A stretch of DNA of 34,894 nt from contig MHMT01000020.1 of assembly GCA_001819435.1 (NCBI GenBank), positions 1 through 34,894 of the forward strand, read 5' to 3'. The notes below the pieces were generated by a model. It did no database searches. It was not told where the DNA came from and was given only the letters and a program-made list of their open reading frames with translations. This document shows positions 8,954-17,869 of the stretch, in pieces (position 1 is the first letter of the stretch; every line of letters starts with the position of its first letter). The DNA is from Candidatus Portnoybacteria bacterium RBG_13_40_8. GTDB taxonomy: Bacteria > Patescibacteriota > Minisyncoccia > RBG-13-40-8-A. A program made the position numbers and the translations under genes.

Positions 8954-11462
8954 AGGCGATTGAAACTACTTTATCTCCCGGCTCTAAACGCATTATTCTG
9001 ACTCCCTGGGTTACCCTTCCTACTTTACATATAGTCTTAATTGGGGTTCTGATTACATTTCCTTTCTGAGACGTTACAATCAGATCCTCTTTTTCTTGGG
9101 TAACTATTCTAATCGCTACCAGGGCGCCGGTTTTCTCGGTTACCTTCGCTGCTTTTACCCCAACTCCTCCCCGATGTTGAACTTTAAAATAATTCAAAGG
9201 CGTTTTCTTGCCATAGCCATTGCTGCTGATGATTAAAACTTCGGGATTGGTTTTTACTAAATCTGGATTAATTACCTCCATTCCAACCACGGCATCAGTA
9301 AATTCTTCTTTATCTTTTGTTTTGCCGAATGTTCTCAATTTTATACCCCTGACTCCTCTTGCGCTTCGGCCCATTGGTCTTAAGTCTTTTTCTGAAAATT
9401 TAATTGATTGACCAAGTTTCGTAGTCAGCATTATTTCATTTTGACCACTGGTTACTTTTACCCACTTTAAACTGTCGTCTTTATCCAGTTCAATAGCCAC
9501 GATACCTCCTTTACGGATATTGGCAAATTTTTCTATATCTGTCTTCTTTATTATACCATCTTTAGTAACCATTGCCAAAAATCCAGGCACAGAACCATTT
9601 TGTTTTTGTTTTCTCAAGGGAACAACAGCACTTATTTTCTCCTCCGAGGCCAAGCCCAAAATATTTACTATTGCTTTTCCTCGCGAAGCTCTGGTTGCTT
9701 CGGGAATTTCGTAGGCCTTGGCCTGATAAACCTTACCTTTATTACTAAAAAACAACAAATCATCGTGAGTAGAAGCAACAAAGAAGTGTTCTACAAAGTC
9801 CTCTTCTTTGGTTTTGATACCTATCATCCCCTTACCGCCCCTTCTTTGAGCTCGATAGGATTTGGGATTAACTCTTTTAATATAACCTGTGTTAGTAACC
9901 GTGATAATCGTCTCTTCTTCGGGAATTAAATCTTCTTCGGCAAATTCGCCTATCCTGGAAGTAAATACTCTTGTTCTTCTCTCGTCGCCATATTTATTCT
10001 TAAGTTCAATTAATTCGTCTTTAATTGCTTTCAAAATCTTTTTGGGACTAGATAAAACACCCTCTATCTCTGCTATTAGTTTCTGTTTTTCTTTTAATTC
10101 ATCTAAAATTTTCTGGCGCTCTAAAGCGGCTAGTGTTTGGAGTTTCATTTCCAAAATTGCGTTAGCTTGAATTTCGGTAAGTTTAAATGTCTTCATCAAC
10201 CCCAGCTTAGCCGTATCTCGATCTTTTGATTTCTTTATAAGACTTATTACCCTATCAATATTTTTTAATGCCTTGGCCAGGCCCTCTAAAATATGAACTC
10301 TATCCTTGGCTCGGTCTAAATCATATTTGAGGCGACGAGTAATTACTTTTTCCCGATGATCAATAAACTGACTTAATAACTGCTTCAGAGACAGGGTCTG
10401 AGGCTGAATTCCTTCGGTTAGGGCAATACAATTTAAATGAAAAACTTTTTGAAGTTCGGTGTATTTATAAAGCTTATTTAGAACTTTTTGAGGAAAAGCG
10501 TCATTCCTCAATTCAATAACGATTCTTATCCCATCTTTGTCTGATTCGTCTCGAATATCCCTTATCCCATCAATCTTTTTATCTTTTGTCAGTTCGGCGA
10601 TTCTTTCTAATAAAACTGATTTATTGGTTTGATAGGTCAATTCTGTAATTATTATTTTAAACTTGCCCTTTTCCTCAACGATCTCGGCCTTGGCCCGAGC
10701 CACGATCGGACCACGGCCAAACACATAGGCCTGAACAATCTCTTTTTTATTATAAATTTCCCCGCCGGTTGGAAAATCCGGTCCTTTAATAAACTTGAAA
10801 ATGTCTTCAACTGTCGCTTTCGGTTGATCAATCAAATAACAGATTGCATCCACTAATTCATTTAAATTGTGAGGGGGAATACTGGTGGCCATACCAACAG
10901 CAATCCCCAGGGTTCCATTCAAAAGAAGATTTGGCACTGGCGAAGGAAGAACCGTAGGTTCTTTTCTTGTTCCGTCGTAATTATCCGTGAAATTAACAGT
11001 TTCTTTTTCAATATCCTTTAGCATTTCCTCGCCTAATTTTGATAAACGGCATTCGGTATATCTTTGAGCGGCTGGAGCGTCTCCATCAACGCTTCCCCAA
11101 TTTCCCTGACCATCAACTAAGGGATAGCGGAGGGAAAAATTCTGAGCCATTCTGGCGAGAGCGTCATAAATTGCTTGGTCGCCGTGAGGATGATAATAAG
11201 CCATGGTAATACCGGTAACATTGGCTGACTTTCTGTGTCTGGTCCCGGCGGTTAAACCCATCTCATGCATAGCATATAAAATCCGGCGATGAACCGGCTT
11301 TAAACCATCGCGAGCATCAGGAATGGCCCGAGAAATGATTACGCTCATTGCGTAATCTAAATACGATTCTTTCATTTCTTGACTGATTTCTCTAAGCTGT
11401 ATCCTTCTGCCCAAATCTGAATTTTCGCTATTTTTATTATTGTTGCTCTTCTCCTTCTTCAT
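8946..11462 (-). CDS. gyrA: DNA gyrase subunit A
   Basis: 838 aa; SYLDYAMSVIISRAIPDARDGLKPVHRRILYAMHEMG, AAQRYTECRLSKLG, C-terminal beta-pinwheel with QRRGGKGMIGI (GyrA box-like). Confidence 0.96.
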   Translation of the reverse strand: MKKEKSNNNKNSENSDLGRRIQLREISQEMKESYLDYAMSVIISRAIPDARDGLKPVHRRILYAMHEMGLTAGTRHRKSANVTGITMAYYHPHGDQAIYDALARMAQNFSLRYPLVDGQGNWGSVDGDAPAAQRYTECRLSKLGEEMLKDIEKETVNFTDNYDGTRKEPTVLPSPVPNLLLNGTLGIAVGMATSIPPHNLNELVDAICYLIDQPKATVEDIFKFIKGPDFPTGGEIYNKKEIVQAYVFGRGPIVARAKAEIVEEKGKFKIIITELTYQTNKSVLLERIAELTKDKKIDGIRDIRDESDKDGIRIVIELRNDAFPQKVLNKLYKYTELQKVFHLNCIALTEGIQPQTLSLKQLLSQFIDHREKVITRRLKYDLDRAKDRVHILEGLAKALKNIDRVISLIKKSKDRDTAKLGLMKTFKLTEIQANAILEMKLQTLAALERQKILDELKEKQKLIAEIEGVLSSPKKILKAIKDELIELKNKYGDERRTRVFTSRIGEFAEEDLIPEEETIITVTNTGYIKRVNPKSYRAQRRGGKGMIGIKTKEEDFVEHFFVASTHDDLLFFSNKGKVYQAKAYEIPEATRASRGKAIVNILGLASEEKISAVVPLRKQKQNGSVPGFLAMVTKDGIIKKTDIEKFANIRKGGIVAIELDKDDSLKWVKVTSGQNEIMLTTKLGQSIKFSEKDLRPMGRSARGVRGIKLRTFGKTKDKEEFTDAVVGMEVINPDLVKTNPEVLIISSNGYGKKTPLNYFKVQHRGGVGVKAAKVTEKTGALVAIRIVTQEKEDLIVTSQKGNVIRTPIKTICKVGRVTQGVRIMRLEPGDKVVSIACV

Positions 11463-11745
11463 TTGCTTTTAATAACTCCTCCAAGTCTTGTTGATTAATT
11501 TCTTCACCTTCTATCTCTTCGTTAAATTGTTCTTTAAATGTAGAAAAATCTGTTTTTATGCTTTCAAATAAAGATGGTATTTTTAAATCTTCTTTTTCTG
11601 ATTTTTTCCCAAGTCCGCGAGAAAAAGAAAAAAACCAAATGGCCACAATTATAATCATTACTACAAGCGTAGATATCCATAAAATTAAAATCCGCGCTGA
11701 TTTCGGTTTTCGCTGAATTTTTTTTATAAAATTTTTTATTTTCAT
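11437..11745 (-). CDS. Hypothetical single-TM protein
   Basis: 102 aa; RILILWISTLVVMIIIVAIWFFSF TM; in tandem with gyrA and the MBL gene. Confidence 0.65.
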   Translation of the reverse strand: MKIKNFIKKIQRKPKSARILILWISTLVVMIIIVAIWFFSFSRGLGKKSEKEDLKIPSLFESIKTDFSTFKEQFNEEIEGEEINQQDLEELLKANEEGEEQQ

Positions 11746-11750
11746 GGTTT

Positions 11751-12407
11751 TTAGCCCAGGGATTTCATTACTACCACTTTCATCTCTTCCTCGGTAAAAT
11801 CTTTTTTCTGAATAGATAATTCTTCCATTACTTGCTTATCTGCGCCAATTTCCTCTAAAAATTTTTCTACGGGATTTAATTTAATATTCAATTTGGGAAC
11901 CTTATAATGCATGGGGATTACCATGTTTGGCTCAATTTGATTTATAATTTTTACCGCCTCACTGCCATTAATTGTAAAATTACCTCCGACTGGAACCATT
12001 AAAATATCTATTTCTCCGATTTTTTCAAGTTGGTTATCGGATAATTCTTTTTGTCCTAAGTCACCCAGATGACATATTTTCATATCTTCTGCTTCAATTA
12101 CCGAAATTGTGTTTATCCCCTTTTCTTCGCCCTTAACATCATCATGAAAAGAATAAACTCCTCTAATGAAAACTTTTTTAATATCATATTCTCCTGGTCC
12201 TTCAATAATAAACGGCTCGCCGCTTACTGATTTTATATTATTATGATCAAGATGATCATGAGAAGCGATAACAATATCGACATTGCCCCGAGGTGGGGTT
12301 AGACCGATATCTTTAGAGAACGGATCAATAATAATGGTGATTTTATCGCCGTTATTTGTTTTGACCAAGAGCTTAAAACAGCTTTGGCCATACCAAACAA
12401 TCTTCAT
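11751..12407 (-). CDS. MBL-fold metal-dependent hydrolase (UlaG-like)
   Basis: 218 aa; MKIVWYGQSCFKL, ASHDHLDHNN, CHLGDLG, VIPMHYK. Confidence 0.88.
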   Translation of the reverse strand: MKIVWYGQSCFKLLVKTNNGDKITIIIDPFSKDIGLTPPRGNVDIVIASHDHLDHNNIKSVSGEPFIIEGPGEYDIKKVFIRGVYSFHDDVKGEEKGINTISVIEAEDMKICHLGDLGQKELSDNQLEKIGEIDILMVPVGGNFTINGSEAVKIINQIEPNMVIPMHYKVPKLNIKLNPVEKFLEEIGADKQVMEELSIQKKDFTEEEMKVVVMKSLG

Positions 12408-12450
12408 ACAGTTTTATCTTATCATAAAAAAATCTCTTCAACAAATTCAC

Positions 12451-12560
12451 CCCCACACCAATCTCGGCAACAGACCTGATTATATTTTGATTCGAAGGCG
12501 AGGCCGACATTCGTCTCCGAGCACGATATGACAAATTCCGTTATGAAGATTGGTGTGGGG
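12451..12560. repeat. Inverted-repeat-bounded element in divergent intergenic region (CCCCACACC family)
   Basis: 13-bp perfect inverted repeats CCCCACACCAATC ... GATTGGTGTGGGG about 110 nt end to end. Confidence 0.6.
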
Positions 12561-12569
12561 ACGAGTCTC

Positions 12570-12598
12570 TTGCCAAAAATTTTAATATCATTTATACT
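12570..12598 (+). promoter_or_regulatory. Sigma70-like promoter of the S1 gene, near-leaderless
   Basis: TTGCCA-N17-TATACT; -10 hexamer ends about 10 nt before ATG 12609. Confidence 0.6.
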
Positions 12599-12608
12599 TT
12601 TAAATACT

Positions 12609-13712
12609 ATGCCTACAAAGTTGATAAACGACAAAAAAATAGGCCTAATGGCAACCCTTATCTCCAGGGTCGATTTTGTTATTCCTAAGCCCGGAGATGT
12701 CATCGAGGCAACGGTTGTAGCCATAAAGCCGTTAATGATTTTTCTTGATTTAAAGAATTTTAAAACAGGGATTATCTTGGGCAGCGAGATAAAACAAAAC
12801 CCTCAGCAATTTAAAAATATAAAGCTCAACGATACTTTAACTGTAAAAATTGTTGATTTGGAAAATGAAGACGGCTACACCGAGGTTTCTATGCTTGAGG
12901 CCGGAGAAGAAAAAAAATGGCAATTCCTAAAAGAAAAAATGGATAATAGTGAAATTATTGAAGCCAAAGTCTTAAAAGCAAATAAAGGTGGCTTGATGAT
13001 GGAAATGGAAAACGCCGAAGCTTTTATGCCGGTTTCTCAACTTTCCTCTTCTCATTATCCTCGCGTAGAAGGGGCCAATAAACAAAAAATTCTTTCTGAA
13101 TTAAATAAATTGGTTAATCAGATTTTAAAAATTAAGATAATTGACCTTGATGCGAGAGAGAAAAAAATCATTGTTTCTGAGAAATCGGCCGAAGAAAAAA
13201 AATTGAAAAAAGCCCTTGAAAAATACGTTGTCGGAGACATTGTTGAAGGAATCATTACCGGAGTGGTTGATTTTGGTGCTTTTGTAAAATTTGATGAATT
13301 AGAGGGCCTAATTCATATCTCGGAAATTGACTGGCAAATTATTGATAATCCGGCTGATTTTTTCAAGGTTGGCGAAAAAATCAAGGCCAAAATAGTAGAA
13401 ATAGAGGGCGATAAAGTTTCTCTCTCAACCCGAGCCTTAAAAGAAAATCCCTGGGAAAAAGTCAGAGATGATTATAAAACTGGTCAAATCGTTCGAGGAA
13501 GCGTGAGTAAATTTAACCCTTTTGGCGCTTTTATAAAATTAGATGAACATGTTCAGGGGTTGGCCCACATCTCCGAATTCGGTACAGAAAAGAAAATGAA
13601 GGAAAAATTAGAACTTGACAAAACCTATAATTTCAAAATCATCTCAATAAAACCATCGGAATATCGAATGGCTTTAAAGCCGATTTTTGAAGAAGAAATA
13701 GAAGAAAAATAA
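12609..13712 (+). CDS. rpsA: S1 RNA-binding domain protein / 30S ribosomal protein S1-like
   Basis: Four S1 motifs: GDVIEATVVAIKPLMIFLDL, IIEAKVLKANKGGLMMEM, GDIVEGIITGVVDFGAFVKF, GQIVRGSVSKFNPFGAFIKL. Confidence 0.88.
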   Translation: MPTKLINDKKIGLMATLISRVDFVIPKPGDVIEATVVAIKPLMIFLDLKNFKTGIILGSEIKQNPQQFKNIKLNDTLTVKIVDLENEDGYTEVSMLEAGEEKKWQFLKEKMDNSEIIEAKVLKANKGGLMMEMENAEAFMPVSQLSSSHYPRVEGANKQKILSELNKLVNQILKIKIIDLDAREKKIIVSEKSAEEKKLKKALEKYVVGDIVEGIITGVVDFGAFVKFDELEGLIHISEIDWQIIDNPADFFKVGEKIKAKIVEIEGDKVSLSTRALKENPWEKVRDDYKTGQIVRGSVSKFNPFGAFIKLDEHVQGLAHISEFGTEKKMKEKLELDKTYNFKIISIKPSEYRMALKPIFEEEIEEK

Positions 13713-13721
13713 AGGAATTTT

Positions 13722-13810
13722 AACCCCACACCGATTTTGCCGTATATTATCATTGCGAGGCGCGCAGCGCCTCGCTTTTAAATTACCTCGCAAAATTCGG
13801 TGTTGGGGTT
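13722..13810. repeat. MITE-like inverted-repeat element (CCCCACACC family)
   Basis: Ends AACCCCACACCGATTTTGC and GCAAAATTCGGTGTTGGGGTT are near-perfect inverted repeats; internal perfect palindrome GCGAGGCGC-gca-GCGCCTCGC at 13755-13775. Confidence 0.6.
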
Positions 13811-13837
13811 GACAGATTTTTGTTTTGGGTGTATAAT
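13809..13837 (+). promoter_or_regulatory. Consensus sigma70 promoter
   Basis: TTGACA-N17-TATAAT exact consensus; -35 overlaps the end of the 13722-13810 inverted repeat. Confidence 0.88.
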
Positions 13838-13895
13838 GATAATAGTACCCTGTATAGGGGAAATATCCTGTCCTTTTCTTTATGAGGAGGTTTTT

Positions 13896-14501
13896 ATGGA
13901 AAAGTACCTGGCTCAATTCAGAGTTGGGGGAGCGTTGCTTACGCTCCACGGAATTGCCGTAATCGAAGATGGCTACGGTCGTCCAGTGTACAACCAGTGC
14001 GGGACGATCTGGAAACCGTGGGAAAACGACAATCCTACGATCAAGGCGATGGTCGGCGCAATCCTGGAAGGAGATCCCGGTCCTGGAGTCGAAATCATCA
14101 TTGGCGAGGGATATCCAGGAGACCGCAAGCCAGAAAGAACAATCTCCCCCTTTTATCAAAACCAGAACAAAGGGGTCAAGATGTTCTCAACCGACCGCGC
14201 TCTCTACGTCGCCATCAAGGGAAAAGTCAGGGAAACTTGGATCATTTCTTGGTGGTGGGCGCCCAGCGGCATTATCCACTTCGACGAGGCAAAAAACAAG
14301 TTCCGGATCGAAGAGCCCAAGACCGACGACAAACCTCTGGTTCAAGACATGAGCCTGAATGTTCTGCCCCAGGTCACGGATGATGGCGAAAACGGTGACA
14401 AGCCCGGTGATGAACTGGACCAAGCTACCAAGGAAGCCATTGCCGATGCCCAACTCGACCACGGCGTTGCCAAAAACGGCAACTGCCGAAGACGCGAATA
14501 A
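13896..14501 (+). CDS. Hypothetical protein, GC-rich orphan gene
   Basis: Start ATG preceded by AGGAGG; visibly higher GC than flanking genes; own promoter and terminator; no family recognised. Confidence 0.75.
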   Translation: MEKYLAQFRVGGALLTLHGIAVIEDGYGRPVYNQCGTIWKPWENDNPTIKAMVGAILEGDPGPGVEIIIGEGYPGDRKPERTISPFYQNQNKGVKMFSTDRALYVAIKGKVRETWIISWWWAPSGIIHFDEAKNKFRIEEPKTDDKPLVQDMSLNVLPQVTDDGENGDKPGDELDQATKEAIADAQLDHGVAKNGNCRRRE

Positions 14502-14516
14502 CACCCGCGCATCTAA

Positions 14517-14552
14517 GGCCGAACTTCTTGTGAAGTTCGGCCACTTTTTTTA
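14517..14552 (+). terminator. Strong intrinsic terminator
   Basis: GGCCGAACTTC-ttgt-GAAGTTCGGCC followed by T-tract. Confidence 0.92.
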
Positions 14553-14553
14553 T

Positions 14554-14581
14554 TTGAATTTTTCCCTAATTATGTTATTAT
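14554..14581 (+). promoter_or_regulatory. Possible ftsH promoter, near-leaderless
   Basis: TTGAAT-N16-TATTAT ending 8 nt before ATG 14590. Confidence 0.4.
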
Positions 14582-14589
14582 TAAAAACA

Positions 14590-16410
14590 ATGAAAAATCT
14601 ATTTAAAAATATCTTAATAGTAATTTTTGCTCTGATGGTTCTATCGGCTCTTTTTACTATTTATACCAGTCCGCTTAAAGAAAAAGAAGAAATTTCTCTT
14701 AATCAAGTAGTTTCTTATATTAATAATGATGAGGTTAAAAAAATTACGATCAGAGAAAATAATTTAGAAATAGAACATAAAGATGGAACGATAAAATCAA
14801 GTCGCAAAGAAGGTGAACTTGGCATAACTGAAACCTTAAAAAATTTGGGAGTTGATAATGAAAAATTAAAAACCATAAATTTAGAAATAAAAGGCGAATC
14901 AGGACTGGGTTTTTGGATGGCTAATCTTTTGCCATTTATTTTACCCTTTATTTTTGTGGCCGTGCTTCTGTGGTTTATGTTCCGCCAAGCTCAAAAGGGA
15001 CAAACTCAAGCCTTGTCTTTCGGAAAATCAAGGGCCCGACTAAATCAACCCATGGACAAAAAACAAAAAATTACCTTCAGGGATGTGGCCGGAGTAAAAG
15101 AAGCCAAAGAAGAATTAAAAGAAATTGTTGATTTTCTCAAATTTCCCAAAAAATTTATTGATATCGGCGCCAGAATTCCTCGGGGAGTTTTATTAATGGG
15201 CCCGCCTGGAACGGGTAAAACTTTATTGGCTCGAGCCGTGGCCGGAGAAGCTAATGTCCCCTACTTCCATATTTCTGGCTCGGAATTCGTAGAAATGTTT
15301 GTCGGAGTCGGCGCTGCCAGGGTACGTGATTTATTTGATTTAGCCAAGAAAAATGCTCCGGCAATTGTTTTTATTGATGAAATCGACGCGGTGGGCAGGC
15401 ATCGCGGCGCGGGATTGGGTGGCGGACATGATGAGAGAGAACAAACCCTGAATCAGATACTTGTGGAAATGGATGGTTTTGACGTCACCACCAATTTAAT
15501 TGTTATAGCCGCTACTAATCGTCCGGATATTTTGGATCCCGCCCTGCTAAGACCGGGTAGATTTGACCGAAGAGTTGTTTTGGATATGCCCGATATTGAC
15601 GATAGAGAGGCAATTTTAAAAATCCATGCCAGAAACAAAAAATTGGCCAATGATGTCAGTTTAAGGGAATTGGCCGAAAGAACGCCGGGATTTTCTGGGG
15701 CGGATTTGGCTAATTTGGTAAACGAAGGAGCAATCTCGGCTGCCAGAAAAAATCAAAAAATAATCAATCAACTGGATTTGTTGAATTCAATTGAAAAAGT
15801 TATGCTCGGACCGGAAAGAAAAAGTCATATTTTATCCAAAAAAGAAAAAGAAATCGCCGCTTATCATGAGGCCGGTCACGCTTTGATCGCTGCAAGTCTG
15901 AAAAATACCGATCCAATCCATAAAGTCTCCATTGTTGCTCGTGGCCAAGCAGCCGGATATACTTTAAAGATTCCATCCGAAGACAAGCATCTAAGAAGTC
16001 GCTCTGAGTTTCTTGATGAGCTGGCAGTGCTTTTGGGCGGTTATTGCACGGAAAAACTGATTTTCAACGAATTAACCACTGGTGCTTCTTCGGACTTAAA
16101 ACAGGCCTCGGAATTGGCTCACGCTTTGGTCACCCGCTACGGAATGAGCGAAAAAATGGGCCCGGTTACTTTTGGCGAAAGGGAGGAATTGATTTTCCTC
16201 GGTAAAGAAATATCCGAAGGAAGAAATTATTCGGAAAAAGTGGCCGGGGAAATCGATGTTGAAGTGGAAAAATTTATCCGCGATGCCGAAAAAACCGCTG
16301 ACAAAATTTTAAAGCGAAGAAAGTCCAAGCTCATTCTCATCGCCAAAAGATTAATTGAAAAAGAAACCATTGAGAGAAGGGAGTTTGAAGAATTAATGAA
16401 AAGAAAATAA
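14590..16410 (+). CDS. ftsH: ATP-dependent zinc metalloprotease FtsH
   Basis: Two N-terminal TMs, [18 protein letters not shown] Walker [18 protein letters not shown] zinc site. Confidence 0.97.
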   Translation: MKNLFKNILIVIFALMVLSALFTIYTSPLKEKEEISLNQVVSYINNDEVKKITIRENNLEIEHKDGTIKSSRKEGELGITETLKNLGVDNEKLKTINLEIKGESGLGFWMANLLPFILPFIFVAVLLWFMFRQAQKGQTQALSFGKSRARLNQPMDKKQKITFRDVAGVKEAKEELKEIVDFLKFPKKFIDIGARIPRGVLLMGPPGTGKTLLARAVAGEANVPYFHISGSEFVEMFVGVGAARVRDLFDLAKKNAPAIVFIDEIDAVGRHRGAGLGGGHDEREQTLNQILVEMDGFDVTTNLIVIAATNRPDILDPALLRPGRFDRRVVLDMPDIDDREAILKIHARNKKLANDVSLRELAERTPGFSGADLANLVNEGAISAARKNQKIINQLDLLNSIEKVMLGPERKSHILSKKEKEIAAYHEAGHALIAASLKNTDPIHKVSIVARGQAAGYTLKIPSEDKHLRSRSEFLDELAVLLGGYCTEKLIFNELTTGASSDLKQASELAHALVTRYGMSEKMGPVTFGEREELIFLGKEISEGRNYSEKVAGEIDVEVEKFIRDAEKTADKILKRRKSKLILIAKRLIEKETIERREFEELMKRK

Positions 16411-16415
16411 TTTAC

Positions 16416-16489
16416 GCGCATGTAGCTCAGTTGGTTAGAGCACGGCTCTTATAAAGCCGGGGTCCTTGGTTCAAATCCAAGCATGCGCA
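16416..16489 (+). tRNA. tRNA-Ile(TAT)
   Basis: Acceptor GCGCATG/CATGCGC; anticodon arm CGGCT-CTTATAA-AGCCG; anticodon TAT. Confidence 0.9.
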
Positions 16490-16494
16490 TTTTT

Positions 16495-16519
16495 AAAACC
16501 CCCGCGTCGCGGGGGTTTT
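16495..16519. terminator. Bidirectional terminator
   Basis: AAAACCCCCGCG/CGCGGGGGTTTT hairpin between tRNA-Ile and convergent speD. Confidence 0.85.
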
Positions 16520-16535
16520 AAATTTTTCTATTGAA

Positions 16536-16901
16536 TTATTTCTTGCCTACTGATATTGGTCTCTGGATAAAATCAACCGAGACTGGTTTTAGACCCTCCT
16601 TGAAAATTTCATAAGTTTTCACTCCGTCGCCATCTCTTCTGCAACTATAAAGTCCGAAATAAAGAGAATTATATTCTGGATAAGTATGGATAGAGACATG
16701 GGATTCAGCCAACAAAACAACCAACGTATATCCTTTGGGACTAAATTCATAAGATGCCTTGTCCAAAATGTGAAAGCCGTCCTGTTTTAATGCATCCAAT
16801 AATTTTTCTTCTAATCCTTTGCCATCATCCAAAAGAACGGGGTCTATGCCGTACATTACGCAAGAAATTTCATTCCCAATAGAGGAAGATTTGTATCCCA
16901 T
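16536..16901 (-). CDS. speD: S-adenosylmethionine decarboxylase proenzyme
   Basis: 121 aa; LLAESHVSIHTYPE pyruvoyl-forming site, VDFIQRPISVG. Confidence 0.93.
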   Translation of the reverse strand: MGYKSSSIGNEISCVMYGIDPVLLDDGKGLEEKLLDALKQDGFHILDKASYEFSPKGYTLVVLLAESHVSIHTYPEYNSLYFGLYSCRRDGDGVKTYEIFKEGLKPVSVDFIQRPISVGKK

Positions 16902-16999
16902 AGGCCATTGAGATGAAAAACTTGCTTTTAAAGCAGCCTTTTGTTAAGATTAATTATTATAATTTAAATTATAATATAAATAAAAAAGATTACAAATTT

Positions 17000-17077
17000 G
17001 GGCGGTTAGCTCAGTTGGTTTAGAGCGTCACATTGACATTGTGAAGGTCGCAGGTTCAAATCCTGCACCGCCCACCA
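17000..17077 (+). tRNA. tRNA-Val(GAC), CCA encoded
   Basis: GGGCGGT...ACCGCCC acceptor, anticodon arm TCACA-TTGACAT-TGTGA, CCA at 17075-17077. Confidence 0.92.
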
Positions 17078-17081
17078 AGTT

Positions 17082-17750
17082 ATGAATATTCCGATTATTT
17101 ATGAAGATGATGATATAGTTGTAATCGATAAACCCGCGGGAATCCTGGTTCATCCAGTAACAAACGAAAAAAACACTTTACTGGATTTTTTAAAAATCAA
17201 ATATCCCAAAGTACAACTAGTCCATCGTTTAGATAAAGATACTTCCGGATTAATGGTTGCGGCGAAAAATGAAAAAGCATACGACCAGCTAAAGGGCCAA
17301 TTTTTAAACCGGGAAATCAAAAAAAAATACATTGCATTGGTTTATGGAATCTTAAAGGATAAAAAAGGAATAATCGCTAAATCAATATCTAGGTCCAGAA
17401 AAAGAGGCGGAAGTCAGACAACTACGCCAATTGGTAAAAAACGGGAAGCGATTACCAGATATGAGGTGGTTGAAGAATTTAAAAATTATTCACTTCTAGA
17501 AGTATTCCCCGAAACCGGACGTACCCACCAAATCAGGGTTCATTTGGCTTCAATTGGCCATCCGATTGCTGGCGATAAAAAGTATAAATTCAAAAGACAA
17601 CCAAAATTAGAGAGTTTGACAAGACAATTTCTTCATGCTAATTATTTAAAAATCACCCTGCCCAAGAATGGAACGAAAGAATTCGTTTCTAATCTACCGA
17701 ATGACCTAAATAAAATCTTAGAAAAATTACGCCCAGTGCTACAACTTTGA
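17082..17750 (+). CDS. RluA/RluD family 23S rRNA pseudouridine synthase
   Basis: 222 aa; VHRLDKDTSGLMVAAKN, GRTHQIRVHLASIGHPIAGDKKY; last residues VLQL* are encoded inside the 17731-17869 repeat. Confidence 0.93.
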   Translation: MNIPIIYEDDDIVVIDKPAGILVHPVTNEKNTLLDFLKIKYPKVQLVHRLDKDTSGLMVAAKNEKAYDQLKGQFLNREIKKKYIALVYGILKDKKGIIAKSISRSRKRGGSQTTTPIGKKREAITRYEVVEEFKNYSLLEVFPETGRTHQIRVHLASIGHPIAGDKKYKFKRQPKLESLTRQFLHANYLKITLPKNGTKEFVSNLPNDLNKILEKLRPVLQL

Positions 17751-17869
17751 TGCCACAAAGCGGCACAGATGTAGTATCGTGGCACAATAGATAAACAAAC
17801 ATTTTTTGATGTATAATCTATAACTTTGATGATTTCAGTATAAAAATCGAAGTTGTAGCACCGGGTATG
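17731..17869 (+). repeat. MITE-like / leader element, copy 1 (upstream of rplS)
   Basis: Near-identical (about 128/139, no gaps, hand alignment) to reverse complement of 29995-30133; terminal inverted repeats CCCAGTGCTACAACTT / AAGTTGTAGCACCGGG; internal TATAAT. Confidence 0.88.

Noticed and set aside
9220-10856. Several plus-strand ORFs within gyrA
   Set aside because: Antisense to a well-conserved gyrA; no independent signals.
12422-12724. 100-aa minus-strand ORF
   Set aside because: Runs through the inverted-repeat region and antisense to the S1 gene start; no recognisable protein features.
13674-14159. 161-aa minus-strand ORF
   Set aside because: Antisense to the GC-rich cassette and its promoter; open by composition.
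13969-14383. Alternative plus-strand ORFs inside the GC-rich cassette
   Set aside because: The 13896 frame has the Shine-Dalgarno and ATG; the others are open because of GC richness.
14359-14589. Upstream extension of the ftsH ORF
   Set aside because: The extension overlaps the previous gene and its terminator; FtsH homology begins at [19 protein letters not shown].
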